Assembly (NCBI RefSeq): GCF_027579695.1
Contig: NC_083582.1
Location: forward strand, 32,246,464-32,310,463
DNA: 64,000 nt
Source: Neoarius graeffei
Lineage: Eukaryota; Chordata; Actinopteri; Siluriformes; Ariidae
Direction of reading: 5' to 3'
Shown here: in pieces, positions 22,732 to 35,054 of the stretch
Numbering within the stretch: position 1 is the stretch's first letter
Layout of the letters: every line of letters begins with the position of its first letter
Made by a program: the position numbers and the translations under genes
The notes under the pieces: model-generated
The model's input: only the letters and a program-made list of their open reading frames with translations
The model's database searches: none
What the model was told of the DNA's origin: nothing

Positions 22732-23089
22732 ATGGTTGACACAAAACACGGGTTAAAGGGCACATCTTGGGTAAATTCAGGAGCAAGATCAGTGTAATTC
22801 TCCTATTTTATATTAAACTTTGGTCAAATATCTGTCACATTTTGCATTTTGTGCAATTTTTTTTACCTTGCGCAATACCAGAAAAACTCAGTTGAAATCA
22901 AGCCATTTGAGGCAAATTGGTCCACCTATGAAAAAACTTGGCGTTTGGATTTCCCGGCAAACATTGATTTTCGTGACGTCGCGTGCGGGACGCCTCCCTC
23001 TGAATCCTACGTCAGCGCTGGTTTGTTTATGAGAAAACAACCTGGTGGTTTTCTGCAAATTTCTTCAACGTTATCACGTAATTATTAAA

Positions 23090-23200
23090 ATGGTTAACAG
23101 ATGTATCGTAGGAGGGTGTAGCAACACCAATCGTGATGGGATTAGTACTCATTGTTTTCCAAAAGACCGGACAATGAGAGAGAAATGGGAGCGCTTCATG
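23090..23200 (+). pseudogene. THAP zinc-finger N-terminus, truncated
   Basis: The ATG at 23090 opens MVNRCIVGGCSNTNRDG and continues STHCFPKDRTMREKWERFM before a stop. The C-x4-C spacing and the HCFPKD block are those of a THAP DNA-binding domain as found in P-like and ISL2EU-like transposases. After the stop, GTWKNWQHALLE continues the likely original frame. The rest of the ORF is lost. Surrounding DNA (22737-23510) looks like transposon sequence. Confidence 0.7.
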
Positions 23201-23524
23201 TGAGGCACCTGGAAAAACTGGCAACATGCATTACTTGAATCATCATCAAATCCAAACAGATGAAGCCCCAATTCTGACATCTCATTATATTCTTCATCCA
23301 AAGGTGAATTGCGCTCAGGCGGCAATTCCATATTTCAATGCAAACTCGCTAGCTGCTAAACTTGGTCTACACAGACTGTGCACTGAACCCATGCAGGGTC
23401 TCTTAGCCTGCTGGCGCTTCCGCAGGTGACGTCACGAGCATGGAATAATCTGGCTCCAGACTCCCTTGGGATTTTTCCAGACGTGTTTTGTTATTTTATT
23501 TTTTTCTGCTGTAGACAGATGGCC

Positions 23525-23893
23525 GGGGCGGCACGGTGGTGTAGTGGTTAGCGCTGTCACCTCACAGCAAGAAGGTCCGGGTTCGAGCCCCGTGGTCGGC
23601 GAGGGCCTTTCTGTGTGGAGTTTGCATGTTCTCCCCATGTCCACGTGGGTTTCCTCCGGGTGCTCCAGTTTCCCCCACAGTCCAAAGACATGCAGGTTAG
23701 GTTAACTGGTGACTCTAAATTGACCGTAGGTGTGAATGTGAGTGTGAATGGTTGTCTGTGTCTATGTGTCAGCCCTGTGATGACCTGGCGACTTGTCCAG
23801 GGTGTACCCCGCCTTTCGCCCGTAGTCAGCTGGGATAGGCTCCAGCTTGCCTGCGACCCTGTAGAACAGGATAAAGCAGCTAGAGATGAGATG
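23525..23893 (+). repeat. tRNA-derived SINE, main family, 12-bp target duplication
   Basis: agacagatggcc flanks it at 23513-23524 and 23894-23905. Confidence 0.97.
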
Positions 23894-23939
23894 AGACAGA
23901 TGGCCTTGTGCAAAATTACCCTTCTGGATGAGTGTGTAA

Positions 23940-24944
23940 TAGGGTGCATCAGTTGCCCCCTAAAAATGAAAAGTTCCTCCGATCATGATGCATTTTTGTT
24001 TTTATGTTCCTTTTGGTAAGAAAACACACTGGGTGAAATATTTTGACAAAATTCAAAAGTTTAATGGTGGCACCAGGAGCTCAAAGTTATGGAAAAAGCT
24101 GCTATTTTATGACTTTTATGACAAAATTTCGATCACTTTTCATGAAACATTATGGCACCTTATAGAGTATACCAAATATCTTAGAGACACATTTTTAGTG
24201 CATATTCTAAATATATTATCAAGCACAGTTTGAGTTTTAGCTGTTCATTGAATCATTGTTCAACTACTTTTAAACAATACAAATGTATTATGAATCCATT
24301 AATGCTTCTCAGGCGGCACGGTGGTGTAGTGGTTAGCACTGTCGCCTCACAGCAAGAAGGTCCTGGGTTCGAGCCCCGGGGCCGGCGAGGGCCTTTCTGT
24401 GTGGAGTTTGCATGTTCTCCGCGTGGGTTTCCTCCGGGTGCTCCGGTTTCCCCCACAGTCCAAAGACATGCAGGTTAGGTTAACTGGTGACTCTAAATTG
24501 ACCGTAGGTGTGAATGTGAGTGTGAATGGTTGTCTGTGTCTATGTGTCAGCCCTGTGATGACCTGGCGACTTGTCCAGGGTGTACCCCGCCTTTCGCCCG
24601 TAGTCAGCTGGGATAGGCTCCAGCTTGCCTGCGACCCTGTAGAAGGATAAAGCGGCTAGAGATGATGAGATGAGATGAGATAATGCTTCTCAATCCCTTG
24701 CAAAGGTTCTTAAATGATCTCTGGCTCACAAGAAATCAATAAATGGAGTCCAACATTGTGATTCAAACCTTACGCGAAAACATAAAATTAGCGTTTTTTG
24801 GCAAAAAAAATTAACCTCATGGTGCCACCATTAGACTTTTGAATATGGTCAAAAAATTCTACAGGATGTCTTTATTGGTGAAAAGGAACACCCAAACAAA
24901 AATGCATCAGATTTTATGAAAGTGAGGGCAACTGATGCACCCTA
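23940..24944. mobile_element. hAT-like non-autonomous element carrying a SINE
   Basis: TAGGGTGCATCAGTTGCCC at the left is mirrored by GGGCAACTGATGCACCCTA at the right. The flanks gtgtgtaa and atgtgtaa match at 7 of 8 positions, fitting an aged 8-bp duplication. No transposase is present. Confidence 0.75.
24312..24680 (+). repeat. tRNA-derived SINE, main family, 8-bp internal deletion
   Basis: The duplication taatgcttctca flanks it (24300-24311, 24681-24692). It lacks 8 bp near 24418 and has the gtagaaggataaag variant shared with the copies at 26098 and 36673. Confidence 0.97.
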
Positions 24945-25114
24945 ATGTGTAAAGGGACATACTTTCATATTAAAAAAAAAACACTAAATTGGTCCAGGAT
25001 ATACGGAAGCCGCGAGGGTCCGTGTATCATCCGATCATTCAAGTATTCCATTCAATCTGGAAAACGAAAAAACAAAAAAAACCACTCAATATTTCGTTTT
25101 CCTGTTTTTCATAT

Positions 25115-25932
25115 ACTCAGCAAAAATAAAAACTTGACACTCATTATTTTTCAAATAGTGTTTAGAAACTTTTCTTGAAAGAGTTCTTGTTGTGATTATG
25201 GTTAAATGCATTGTCAAGGGCATTACGTCACACATTCATTCTACTGGTCGGGCCTATGTAGCACGTGCGAGAGCACTGCACGCTAAAATCACGTTTCCAC
25301 GTGACACAAGTGACGTGACCTATTGATACATGTGCAATTGATCTCACGGTAGCAGAGTAGAGTGTCATCTCAGAAAAACAAGGTTTTATGGTTAATTATT
25401 CGTTAATTTGCAATGCCACGACTGTCAAACATTCAGCGTGAACGTGCCATTGGCATGCTGAATATGGGAACATCCGTCACTGACATTGCGAGGGTTATGG
25501 GATGCAGTCGACAGACCATCCATAATCTCCAGACACGTCTCCATCAAACTGGCACCACAGGAACCACTGGAACCCTCCACAGACCTTGCAGGAGCTTGGT
25601 GCCATGTTGGTACAAATATGGCGGCGCATTCCCCAAGCTGTGTTCAGACGCATCATCCAATCCATGAGGAGACGTTGTATCGCAGTTGTGAACGCCCATG
25701 GAGGACACACCCGATATTGACATGATTTCATTAAGTTGTGACTCACAGTTTTTGATCATGGACATTGTCGTCGCATTTCCGGTGGAACCGATTCCATGAC
25801 AAACATGATCTGTATGCTATAGCATCTTTAATGACAAGATAATTGAATACAATCGTTATTTCAAACCTATTTTCCAAAATGTTAAAATTATTGACTTTGA
25901 AACAAGTGTAAAGTTTTTATTTTTGTTGAGTT
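25115..25932 (+). mobile_element. Internally deleted Tc1/mariner element
   Basis: The terminal repeats actcagcaaaaataaaaac and, inverted, aactcaacaaaaataaaaac define the unit. It lies at a TA-rich site within the left arm of the IS3EU-like element. Confidence 0.8.
25413..25790 (+). pseudogene. Tc1/mariner transposase remnant
   Basis: An N-terminal helix-turn-helix is readable from the ATG at 25413 (MPRLSNIQRERAIGML, then VMGCSRQTIHNL). A deletion then joins it to a C-terminal piece (ELGAMLVQIW-like in another frame). All catalytic residues are missing. Confidence 0.8.
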
Positions 25933-26097
25933 TATAATCTTTTTTTTATTCACCTTGTTATCCCGAGATAACGAAATAATTAATTCAGGATGTCGAGAAA
26001 ACAACACAACTAATTCGAGATCTCGAGAAAACAAAACCGTTATTTCGAGATCTCGAGAAAACAAAACAATTATTTCATGATCTCGAGTAAACAGCTG

Positions 26098-26464
26098 GGC
26101 GGCACGGTGGTGTAGTGGTTAGCGCTGTCGCCTCACAGCAAGAAGGTCCGGGTTCGAGCCCCGGGGCCGGCGAGGGCCTTTCTGTGCGGAGTTTGCATGT
26201 TCTCCCCGTGTCCGCGTGGGTTTCCTCCGGGTGCTCCGGTTTCCCCCACAGTCCAAAGACATGCAGGTTAGGTTAACTGGTGACTCTAAATTGACCGTAG
26301 GTGTGAATGTGAGTGTGAATGGTTGTCTGTGTCTATGTGTCAGCCCTGTGATGACCTGGCGACTTGTCCAGGGTGTACCCCGCCTTTCACCCGTAGTCAG
26401 CTGGGATAGGCTCCAGCTTGCCTGCGACCCTGTAGAAGGATAAAGCGGCTACAGATAATGAGAT
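26098..26464 (+). repeat. tRNA-derived SINE, main family
   Basis: The duplication gagtaaacagctg flanks it (26085-26097 and 26465-26477). Nested in the IS3EU-like element. Confidence 0.97.
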
Positions 26465-26570
26465 GAGTAAACAGCTGAGAAATGGTTCATTCAGGTGTGC
26501 CAAGAGACTTGTGATATGCTGACTTTGGGGCTATTTCTCATTCTGTATAGACGCAACTTTGGTCATTAGA

Positions 26571-26672
26571 ATGTCTGGAATAATCGATCACCTAATAAAG
26601 CAGTATTTTGATCAGGGGTTGACACAGGGAGAGATTGCATTAAGTCTTTTAAGGGATCATTTCAAGGGATAA
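26571..26672 (+). pseudogene. Helix-turn-helix fragment of an IS3EU-like transposase
   Basis: The ORF MSGIIDHLIKQYFDQGLTQG continues EIALSLLRDHFKG then a stop; downstream codons still read RHLRRRLAQLRLYRRR. This pattern resembles the N-terminus of integrase-type transposases in fish. The catalytic core is absent. Confidence 0.5.
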
Positions 26673-27259
26673 TTTCCGCGGCACCTCCGCAGAAGACTGG
26701 CCCAGCTTCGTCTCTACCGACGGAGATACAGTGATCCAGCTGAGATCATGAAATAATTGTTTTGTTTTCTCGAGATCTCGGAATAACGGTTTTGTTTTCT
26801 CGAGATCTCGAATTAGTTGTGTTGTTTTCTCGACATCCTGAATTAATTATGTCGTTATCTCGGGATAACAAGATGAATAAAAAAAGATTATATGAAGGGC
26901 CTCTCGCGGCTTCCGTAAGGATATGCACTTTAATAAAGCTAGAAAGCCCAGTCGGGTCCTTTTCTCCAGGCTGGGGACTCAGGTGCGGGGTTTTTTTTTG
27001 TCTCATGAATATTCTAATGAGCTTAATTCCCAGGATGCGCTCGTGCGCAATCGCAGGGAAAGAAAAAAACCCCCAACAACAAAGAGAAGCAGAAGCGCAC
27101 TGGCTGGGCTGCGACCCGACACCCGTCTTTATTTACTGCATGTGCTTTGGTGGGGTGGGGTGGCGTGGTCTCTACACAAGGCTTTCTGTCCAGTTATGGT
27201 TTGTTATACCCAGGCTACTCGGTTGCATTAGGTTTGCTGTAGCTGGTGTTTTGTTTGTT

Positions 27260-27600
27260 AATCTGGGCACTCCTGGCTGCGGGTCTTTATCCTCGGGACG
27301 AGCCGCTCGGATGCCTTTCTGAGACCCTCTTGTATGATCTGCGGCGCATCTTCACTCTCAGCCTCCAGTCGTGATCTCCTGCTCTGAGCTGGCAGGATGG
27401 GCCCCGGCGGCGGGACTCTGGGCTTCAGGACAGTGGCGCTGCTGCTGTGCGCCGCGGCGCTGTTCCTCTCGGCGGAGAGCCGCAGGGCCGGGAAGCAGCG
27501 CTCCCGGTGCCCCGGGGGATGCACGTGCACCAAAGATAACGCCTTGTGCGAAAACATCAGGACCGTTCCGCACACCTTCCCTCCAGATGTCATCTCCTTG
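27260..27600 (+). promoter_or_regulatory. CpG-rich lgi1 5' region
   Basis: GC and CpG density rises sharply around the first exon compared with the AT-rich flanks, as expected for a CpG-type vertebrate promoter. No confident TATA box or start site can be named. DNA from 26924 to 27260 shows no gene. Confidence 0.5.
27397..27599 (+). CDS. lgi1: lgi1 exon 1: signal peptide and LRRNT
   Basis: The ATG at 27397 gives a leader with an uncharged hydrophobic core followed by basic RRAGKQRSR and the LRRNT cysteines. The donor is gtaagt at 27600. The last codon is split as TT|A, which reads Leu with exon 2. Confidence 0.96.
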
Positions 27601-30600
27601 TAAGTTTGGGCTCATGAGATTCTCCTCGTGTGTGTAGAATATACTGATGCGCTCCCTGTCCCTGTCTCTCCAACAGATCCTTCGTCAAGTCTGGATTCAC
27701 TGAGATCGCTCCAGGAAGCTTCCTGCACACACCATCCCTGCAGCTTCTGTGAGCTGAGCTCTGTTATCCATGTGCAGTAGACTAATCCCCAACCAAACCC
27801 TGCGGAAAGAAAACTCTTTATAATCATCTCATAGGATAGCAAGCAGGCGGGGACGTCGCCATGGCAACACAATGGCTACGGGTTTTTTTTTTTTTAATAT
27901 ATCCATGCTGCTGCTGTTGGTTTTGTGTTGGTGGTTTTGTGTTGTTGGTGTTGGTATTGTTGGTGGTGTTGTTGGTTTTGTGTTGGTGGTTTTGTGTTGT
28001 TGGTGTTGGTATTGTTGGTGGTGTTGTTGGTTTTGGTTTTGTGTGTTGTTGGTGGTTTTGTGTTGTTGGTTTTGGTTTTGTGTGTTGTTGTTGGTTTTGT
28101 GTTGCTGGTGGTGTTGGTTGTGTTGTTGTTGGTTTTGTGTTGGTGGTGTTGGTTGTGTTGGTGTTGGTTTTGTGTTGCTGGTGGTGTTGGTTGTGTTGTT
28201 GTTGGTTGTGTTGTTGGTGTTGGTTTTGTGTTACTGGTGGTGTTGGTTGTGTTGTTGGTGGTTTTGTGTTGTTGGTGTTGGTTTTGTGTTGCTGGTGTTG
28301 GTTTTGTGTTGCTGGTGGTGTTGGTTGTGTTGTTGTTGGTGTTGGTTTTGTGTTGCTGGTGGTGTTGGTTGTGTTGTTGGTTTTGTGTTGCTGGTGGTGT
28401 TGGTTGTGTTGTTGGTGGTTTTGTGTTGGTGGTGTTGGTTTTGTGTTGCTGGTGGTGTTGGTTGTGTTGTTGGTGGTTTTGTGTTGGTGGTTTTGTGTTG
28501 CTGTTGGTATTGGTTTTGTGTTGCTGGTGGTGTTGGTTGTGTTGTTGGTTTTGTGTGTTGTTGGTTTTGGTTTTGTGTTGTTGGTGGTGTTGGTTGTGTT
28601 GTTAGTGGTTTTGTGTGTTGTTGGTTTTGTGTGTTGTTGGTGGTTTTGTGTTGCTGGTGGTGTTGGTTGTGTTGTTGTTGGTTTTGTGTGGTGTTGGTTT
28701 TGTGTGGTGTTGGTTTTGTGTTACTGGTGGTGTTGGTTGTGTTGTTGGTGGTTTTGTGTTGTTGGTGTTGGTTTTGTGTTGCTGGTGGTGTTGGTTGTGT
28801 TGTTGTTGGTGTTGGTTTTGTGTTGCTGGTGGTGTTGGTTGTGTTGTTGGTTTTGTGTTGCTGGTGGTGTTGGTTGTGTTGTTGGTGGTTTTGTGTTGGT
28901 GGTGTTGGTTTTGTGTTGCTGGTGGTGTTGGTTGTGTTGTTGGTGGTTTTGTGTTGGTGGTTTTGTGTTGCTGTTGGTATTGGTTTTGTGTTGCTGGTGG
29001 TGTTGGTTGTGTTGTTGGTTTTGTGTGTTGTTGGTTTTGGTTTTGTGTTGTTGGTGGTGTTGGTTGTGTTGTTAGTGGTTTTGTGTGTTGTTGGTTTTGT
29101 GTGTTGTTGGTGGTTTTGTGTTGCTGGTGGTGTTGGTTGTGTTGTTGTTGGTTTTGTGTGGTGTTGGTTTTGTGTGGTGTTGGTTTTGTGTTGGTGTTGT
29201 TGGTGGTTTTGTGTTGTTGGTGGTTTTGTGTTGTTGGTGGTTTTGTGTTGTTGGTGTTGGTATTCTTGGTGGTTTTGTGTTGGTTGTGTTGTTGGTGGTT
29301 TTGTGTTGGTTGTGTTGTTGGTGGTTTTGTGTGTTGTTGGTGGTTTTGTGTGTTGTTGGTGGTTTTGTGTGTTGTTGGTGGTGTTGGTTTTGTGTGTTGC
29401 TGGTAGTTTTGGTTTTGTATGTTGTTGGTGGTGGTTTTGTGTGTTGTTGGTGGTTTTGTGTTGCTGGTGTTGTTGGTTTTGTGTGTTGTTCGTGGTTTTG
29501 TGTTGTTGGTTTTGTGTTGCTGGTGGTGTTTGTTGGTTTTGTGGGGGGTTTTTTTGGTGGTGGTTTTGTGTTGTTGGTGGTGTTGTGTTGGCGGTTTTGT
29601 GTTGGTGTTGTGTCGTTGGTGTTGGTATTGGTGGTTTTGTGTTGTTGTTTTTTTGCGTACCCTTTGTGTTATTGTGTGTCTGTTCTTGGTTACTAAAGCC
29701 TGGACGGCAGTATAAGGTATGCAAATGTCTGTACACAAACACTGTCTGTTCCTTCACCCCAATCCTGCAATATTAAGGAGTCCATTAATCTCCGTATCTA
29801 ATGGCTTAAAATGCTTAAATAGGGTTGCCAGGTTGAACACCAGGCCTACATTACAATTAAATCAGGAACTAGAAGGGCACGCGGTAGGGTGCATACCTCC
29901 ACCAAGCCACATATTATCAACATCAAAATCAAATCACTTGAACCTCTGATAATACTAAAGCTATCCACCAAATTTCACCAAAATCCGTTCACTACTTTTA
30001 GAGTTACATTCAGAACAGACAAACAAACAGAGGTGAAAACATCACTTCCTTCAGTGTTGGGAACAGACAAAGAAATCTTGGATCCGCATCCATATTTGGA
30101 TCCTGGATCCACATACACTTCCGGATTTGCATCAAAATCTAATCAACCGTTCCTTGACCCATGTCAGTGAGGTTGAGAACATGGCTCTGTGTAGGACACC
30201 AAGATTCTTCCACTTCAGCTTGAGTAAACCATGTCTTCATGGAGCTCGCTTTGTGCATGGGGTAATGTTATGCTGGAACAGGTTTGAGTCTCTTAGTTCC
30301 AGTGAAGGAAATTATAATGCTACAGGATACAAAGACATCTTATACTAGCTCAAAGTCTGCTTCCAGCTTTGTGGTAACAGTTAGCAGAAGTCCCACATAT
30401 GGGTGTGACGGTCAGGTGTCCACAAACCTTTAGTATTATTTTCCTTTGTTCCACATCCATCAGCTGTTTGTCTATGCTTTAGATGAAAATGTGAATTTAA
30501 CTAATTTCATCTAAACCTTAAAGGAACATTACATTTTTAGAAGTGTATTTAAATTACAGTACCTTTAAGACCAGCGCTTAAATTTAGTAGTGTGTTTAGT

Positions 30601-33600
30601 GTGCAAGAGGTCACAGGTTCAAATCCGGGACGAGCCCCCATTTTGTTAGGACCCGGCTCAAGAATGTGCATGACAAAAGAGGAGCACACGTCTTTAAATT
30701 AGAAAACTCAAGGATTTATTGGAATAAACATAAACAAATCTTAAAGTGAAGAAAGAACTAAAGACAAACAAAATAAGCAAATGGGTCTGGATGGATAGTC
30801 AGGAACCAATAGTGTAAGGAAAGTGTCTGGATGAAGGTGTCAAGATACGGTGTCCTGTAAAATAAATAAATAAATAATTATATATAATGCAACAAAAAAA
30901 CCCACAAACCAAGAAGGCTCAAAAAGGACAGCTGCCCCCCCCCCCCCCAACAAGCCCAGAGATCGTTATAATACCTTTACTGAAATTTGGAAATTCATTA
31001 AATATACTCGTAACTTTAAGACCCTTTATTGGTATTCTTAAAAGTAATAGTGACTTTAAGTACATTTACATGTTAAATTTAGTAACTTTAAAGCTAGACG
31101 GCTTTTCGATTTCATAAAATTGGTGAAATTTAGTTCCCTCTGAAATTTGGTCATCGTGATATACGTTGATTTTTGTAATATCTAAAAAAAAAAAACAGGC
31201 CATTCTGTGGCTGGGAAGTTCTTTAATTTGAGGTGATTCCTGAGCAAATAATGTGCATGAAATTGCTCGCTTCACGCAGTCAAGCAGACAGAGGACGTCT
31301 GTTTGCGCATGCACAGGTTTACCACCTTCTTCTTCTTTTGGGTTTTACAGCAGCTGGCATCCACAGTGTTGCATTGCTGCCATCTACAGGTTTACTTTGA
31401 CCGTGCACTGACAGTTCCATCATTTTGTCTGTTACTGTAGTCGGTCTTTCATGTTTCAGTCTCACACTCATGTCCTCCATTTTTCTCTCTGGTTTCAAAT
31501 TTGTATCCCACAATGCCTTGAGTGAACGGGGAAAGCCCATCATGTCATGCATGACGTAGTATCTTGAATTGGGTCATGGTGAAGCAGGAAAAAATAGTGG
31601 TGAATTTAGGGCCATGTGGCCCCAAATTCATTAATTGTTCTATTTTAAGAAAACTAATAAAATTGGAAGTCTGTGATTCAAATTCAGTAGTTTTCGGTCC
31701 ACTAAACAAAACTAATTGGGTGTCGGGGAAAACTCTTTTTATGACCTGCACTTGAAAAATCTGAAAGGCAGTCTACCTTTAAGTGACATCTTAAGTTCTT
31801 TTTAACAGCATTTTGTTATCTTTAAGAAATCGTGGAAACTCACATAAAGGTGTACTATACGAATTCTTAAAGTTCTAAGTAAATATACTGAAATTTAACA
31901 TTTTGTAAACTTTTAGAACACTTTAAGAATATCTTAAAGCTGTTACTTCATCTAGTGATGCTTAAAAAAAAAAATCAGCTACACAACACAGGCCAGGCTT
32001 ATCAAGCTAGGAGACCATCTTTGTTCATAAGTGCTGGGAGAAGGAAACATTTTCTGGACTACCAATTAGAATATTGCGAACATTTATTGATCAGTTGAGG
32101 CATGTAATAATGAAGCTGGCAATAACTCATTTTAGATGGTCTACCAGTTTCACCAGTTCAGTGTGTTTTTTTTTTTTTTCAGAGCAAGTTAGATTTTTCA
32201 CCAGGGTTTTTTTTTTTTTGGTGTTGTTGCCTGACTACAGTATTATCCTTTTACAGTATAACTGCTTTAGGGATCCTGTAACCACACTAATCCATCCATC
32301 CATTATCTGTAGCCGCTTATCCTGTACAGGATCGCAGGCAAGCTGGAGCCTATCCCAGCTGAATACGGGCGAAAGGCGGGGTACACCCTGGACAAGTCGC
32401 CAGGTCATCACAGGGCTGACACATAGACAAGCAACCATTCACATTCACACCTACGGTCAATTTAGAGCCATCAATTAACCTAACCTGCATGTCTTAGGAC
32501 TGTAGGGGAAACCGGAGCACCCAGAGGAAACCCACGCAGACACGGGGAGAACATGCAAACTCCGCACAGAAAGGCCCCGTTGGCCACTGGGCTCAAACCC
32601 AGAACCTTCTTGCTGTGAGGCGACAGCGCTAACCACTACACCACCGTGCCGCCCTACCACACTAATCTATATGAGCAATAATTTGAATCACATTTGCACA
32701 GAAAATCCCAAGTTTCTCCAGAAATTTTATTGCAGGAAAGTCCACTTTCTCAGACTGTTTATTCTGCCAAAGTATTTTTTTCCTAACTCTGTCTAGAACT
32801 ATATAGACCATAACCAAAGTCACGTTATGATGGCTTAAAGTAGTCAGTGCCACCATTGCCTGATCTGAATTTTGCTAAATTATATAGCTCCACTGCCCAT
32901 AAACATTGTTCTATCCCAGATGTGATTGAAATACTTGTAGTTAAAAAAAAAATCACCACTGCCCAATCTGGCAACGCTGCACTTTGTTGTGGTGTGTAAA
33001 TTATGCAGTGCAGCTGCTCTACTGGCCTTGTCGTCTAAATTTTATGGTTTTAATTCAGTCACTGTTTGTTAAAAAAGTTTCCTATTCAGTGCCTAGGACT
33101 ATATATCTTGCATGAATCAATGATTATTTATTTGAATTCAAGAAAAAAAAATCTGACAAATTATGACAGCAGTCACTATTGTACAGACTATTCTAGTCAG
33201 AAGGGAAAACCTTCCAATTTCTGGTTGAAGCAAATTGTCCCAAAAAGCTTGACAATTTCCCAGTTTAAGGAAATTATTCCAAATAATGTTGCTATTCATT
33301 GACATCAGGCTTGTAGTACTCGAGTCTGACTCGTGCCCTAATTTTAAAGACTCGTGACTTGACTTGGACTTCAGCACTGATGACTCGGACTCGTGCATTA
33401 ACTGCATTCGGATTCATAAATTGGAGACGAGGACTCGGATTTTTTCTTTATTTTTTGTAACATGCCGTAATAATTTGGCATAAGAGATTTATATTTATAT
33501 CTACATTCATTTTTGTACTAATTTCGCACAAGAGTGCCACACCTGCGCGCCTTGTCGTGTGCATCAGATAGACTCTCGGGCGCGCTCCGGACAGCGCACG

Positions 33601-35019
33601 CCAAGCGGACTCTCACGTGTGCCGTAAACAACTCACACCTACTCAGAATTAAGGTGCAGCAGCGCACCGATATAAAAACTGTGAAAACACACTTACTTTG
33701 CAAAGTATTGAGTTGTGTTACTGACACATTACCGAGCCTTATTTCCTGGTTTGGTTTCCTGAGCCCTGATTTCCTGTTTCTCGTCTTTGATTCTCCCGAG
33801 TCTCCGATAGCCTGTTTGTGCGTTGCTCGACCTGTTGCCTGTTTCACCATTTTACGATTTTTCCTGCCGTTCTGGATTGTTTACCGTCTTCACTTGTATT
33901 AATAAACACACCTTCTGCACTTACATCTGTCTCCCAACTATCTCTGACAGAATACTTCACACTCCCTGATAAAGAGAGTCAATTTTTAATCTTAGTCTTA
34001 GCAGTGGGACTATACCTAGCTCATGGAAGACAGCACTGGTCCTTCCACTGTTAAAAGGTGGCGATCCCTCTATTTTAGATAACTACCGTCCCATTTCGAG
34101 GCTGTCTGTCACAGCTAAAGTTTTTGAATCTCTTGTAAATGAACAACTGAAGTGTTTTTTAACAGAAAATAATATTTTAAGTTCCTCACAATCAGGTTTT
34201 AGACAAGGCCACAGCACAATAACTGCAGTTACATCTGTTACAAATGATATCATCACTGCCTTGGATAACAAAAAATCACGTGCAGCACTTTTTGTTGACC
34301 TAACCAAAGCTTTTGACTCTGTAGACCATGGGCTTCTTCTACAGAGCCTGAAATGTATAGGTTGCAGTGATGGTGTATTGAACTGGTTCACTAATTATTT
34401 AACTGGGAGAACTCAGTGTGTGTCGGTTGAAAATTATAATTCTAAATATCTACAGGTGAAGATGGGTGTTCCTCAAGGATCCATTTTGGGGCCCATTTTG
34501 TTTTCTATTTTTATTAATAATCTTGGTGTAGGTTTAGAACCGGCTAAAGTTCACTGCTATGCAGATGATACAATTATCTACACCACAGCATCATCTGTTC
34601 AAAGGGCAGTAGATTCTTTACAGTCTTCTTTTAACACTCTGCAGGTCTCCCTTCTTAGGTTGAAATTGGTATTGAATGCCAAAAAGACTAAATTTATGGT
34701 TTTAACACGCTCTCGATTAACTAATTTAAATTATGTTGTTTCAACACTAGATGGCAGTCATCTAGAGAGGGTTACCTGTTACAAATACCTAGGTATATGG
34801 CTTGACGACAAACTGTCCTTTGGCACCCGCATAGATAGTCTCTTAAAAAAGCTAAGGCCAAAGTTAGGTTTTTATTTTCGTTTGAAAAAATTTTTTCCTT
34901 TTGCTGCCAGAAAGAAACTAGTTCAAAGTACTTTTATGGCAGTTATAGACTATGGTGATATAATATATATGCAGGGCCGCTGACAGCTTTGGCTGGGCCC
35001 GGGACAAAATGCTCTGAAT

Positions 35020-35054
<35 letters not shown>

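Larger units (their letters stand above)
25002..26917. mobile_element. IS3EU-like element with 6-bp duplication, carrying two insertions
   Basis: TACGGAAGCCGCGAG at 25002 is mirrored by CTCGCGGCTTCCGTA ending at 26917, flanked by AGGATA (24996-25001 and 26918-26923). Inner inverted arms (25934-26090 and 26745-26887) consist of repeated cgagatctcgagaaaac units. A Tc1/mariner fragment interrupts the left arm and a SINE the interior. A short helix-turn-helix ORF (26571) remains. The 6-bp duplication suggests IS3EU; that class is inferred. Confidence 0.7.

Noticed and set aside
26746-27006. Short frame rich in SRENKT repeats
   Set aside because: It is a translation of the repeated cgagatctcgag units in the IS3EU-like arm.
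27861-29776. Very long open frames (up to 634 codons) rich in Cys, Val, Trp and Leu, and Asn/Thr/Gln-rich frames on the other strand
   Set aside because: They arise from the G/T-only minisatellite, which cannot form stop codons easily. All three frames are open at once and no domain is seen.
30608-30640. tRNA-Pro gene
   Set aside because: Only the 3' half with a CCA is present. The CCA is not encoded in vertebrate tRNA genes and the 5' half is missing.
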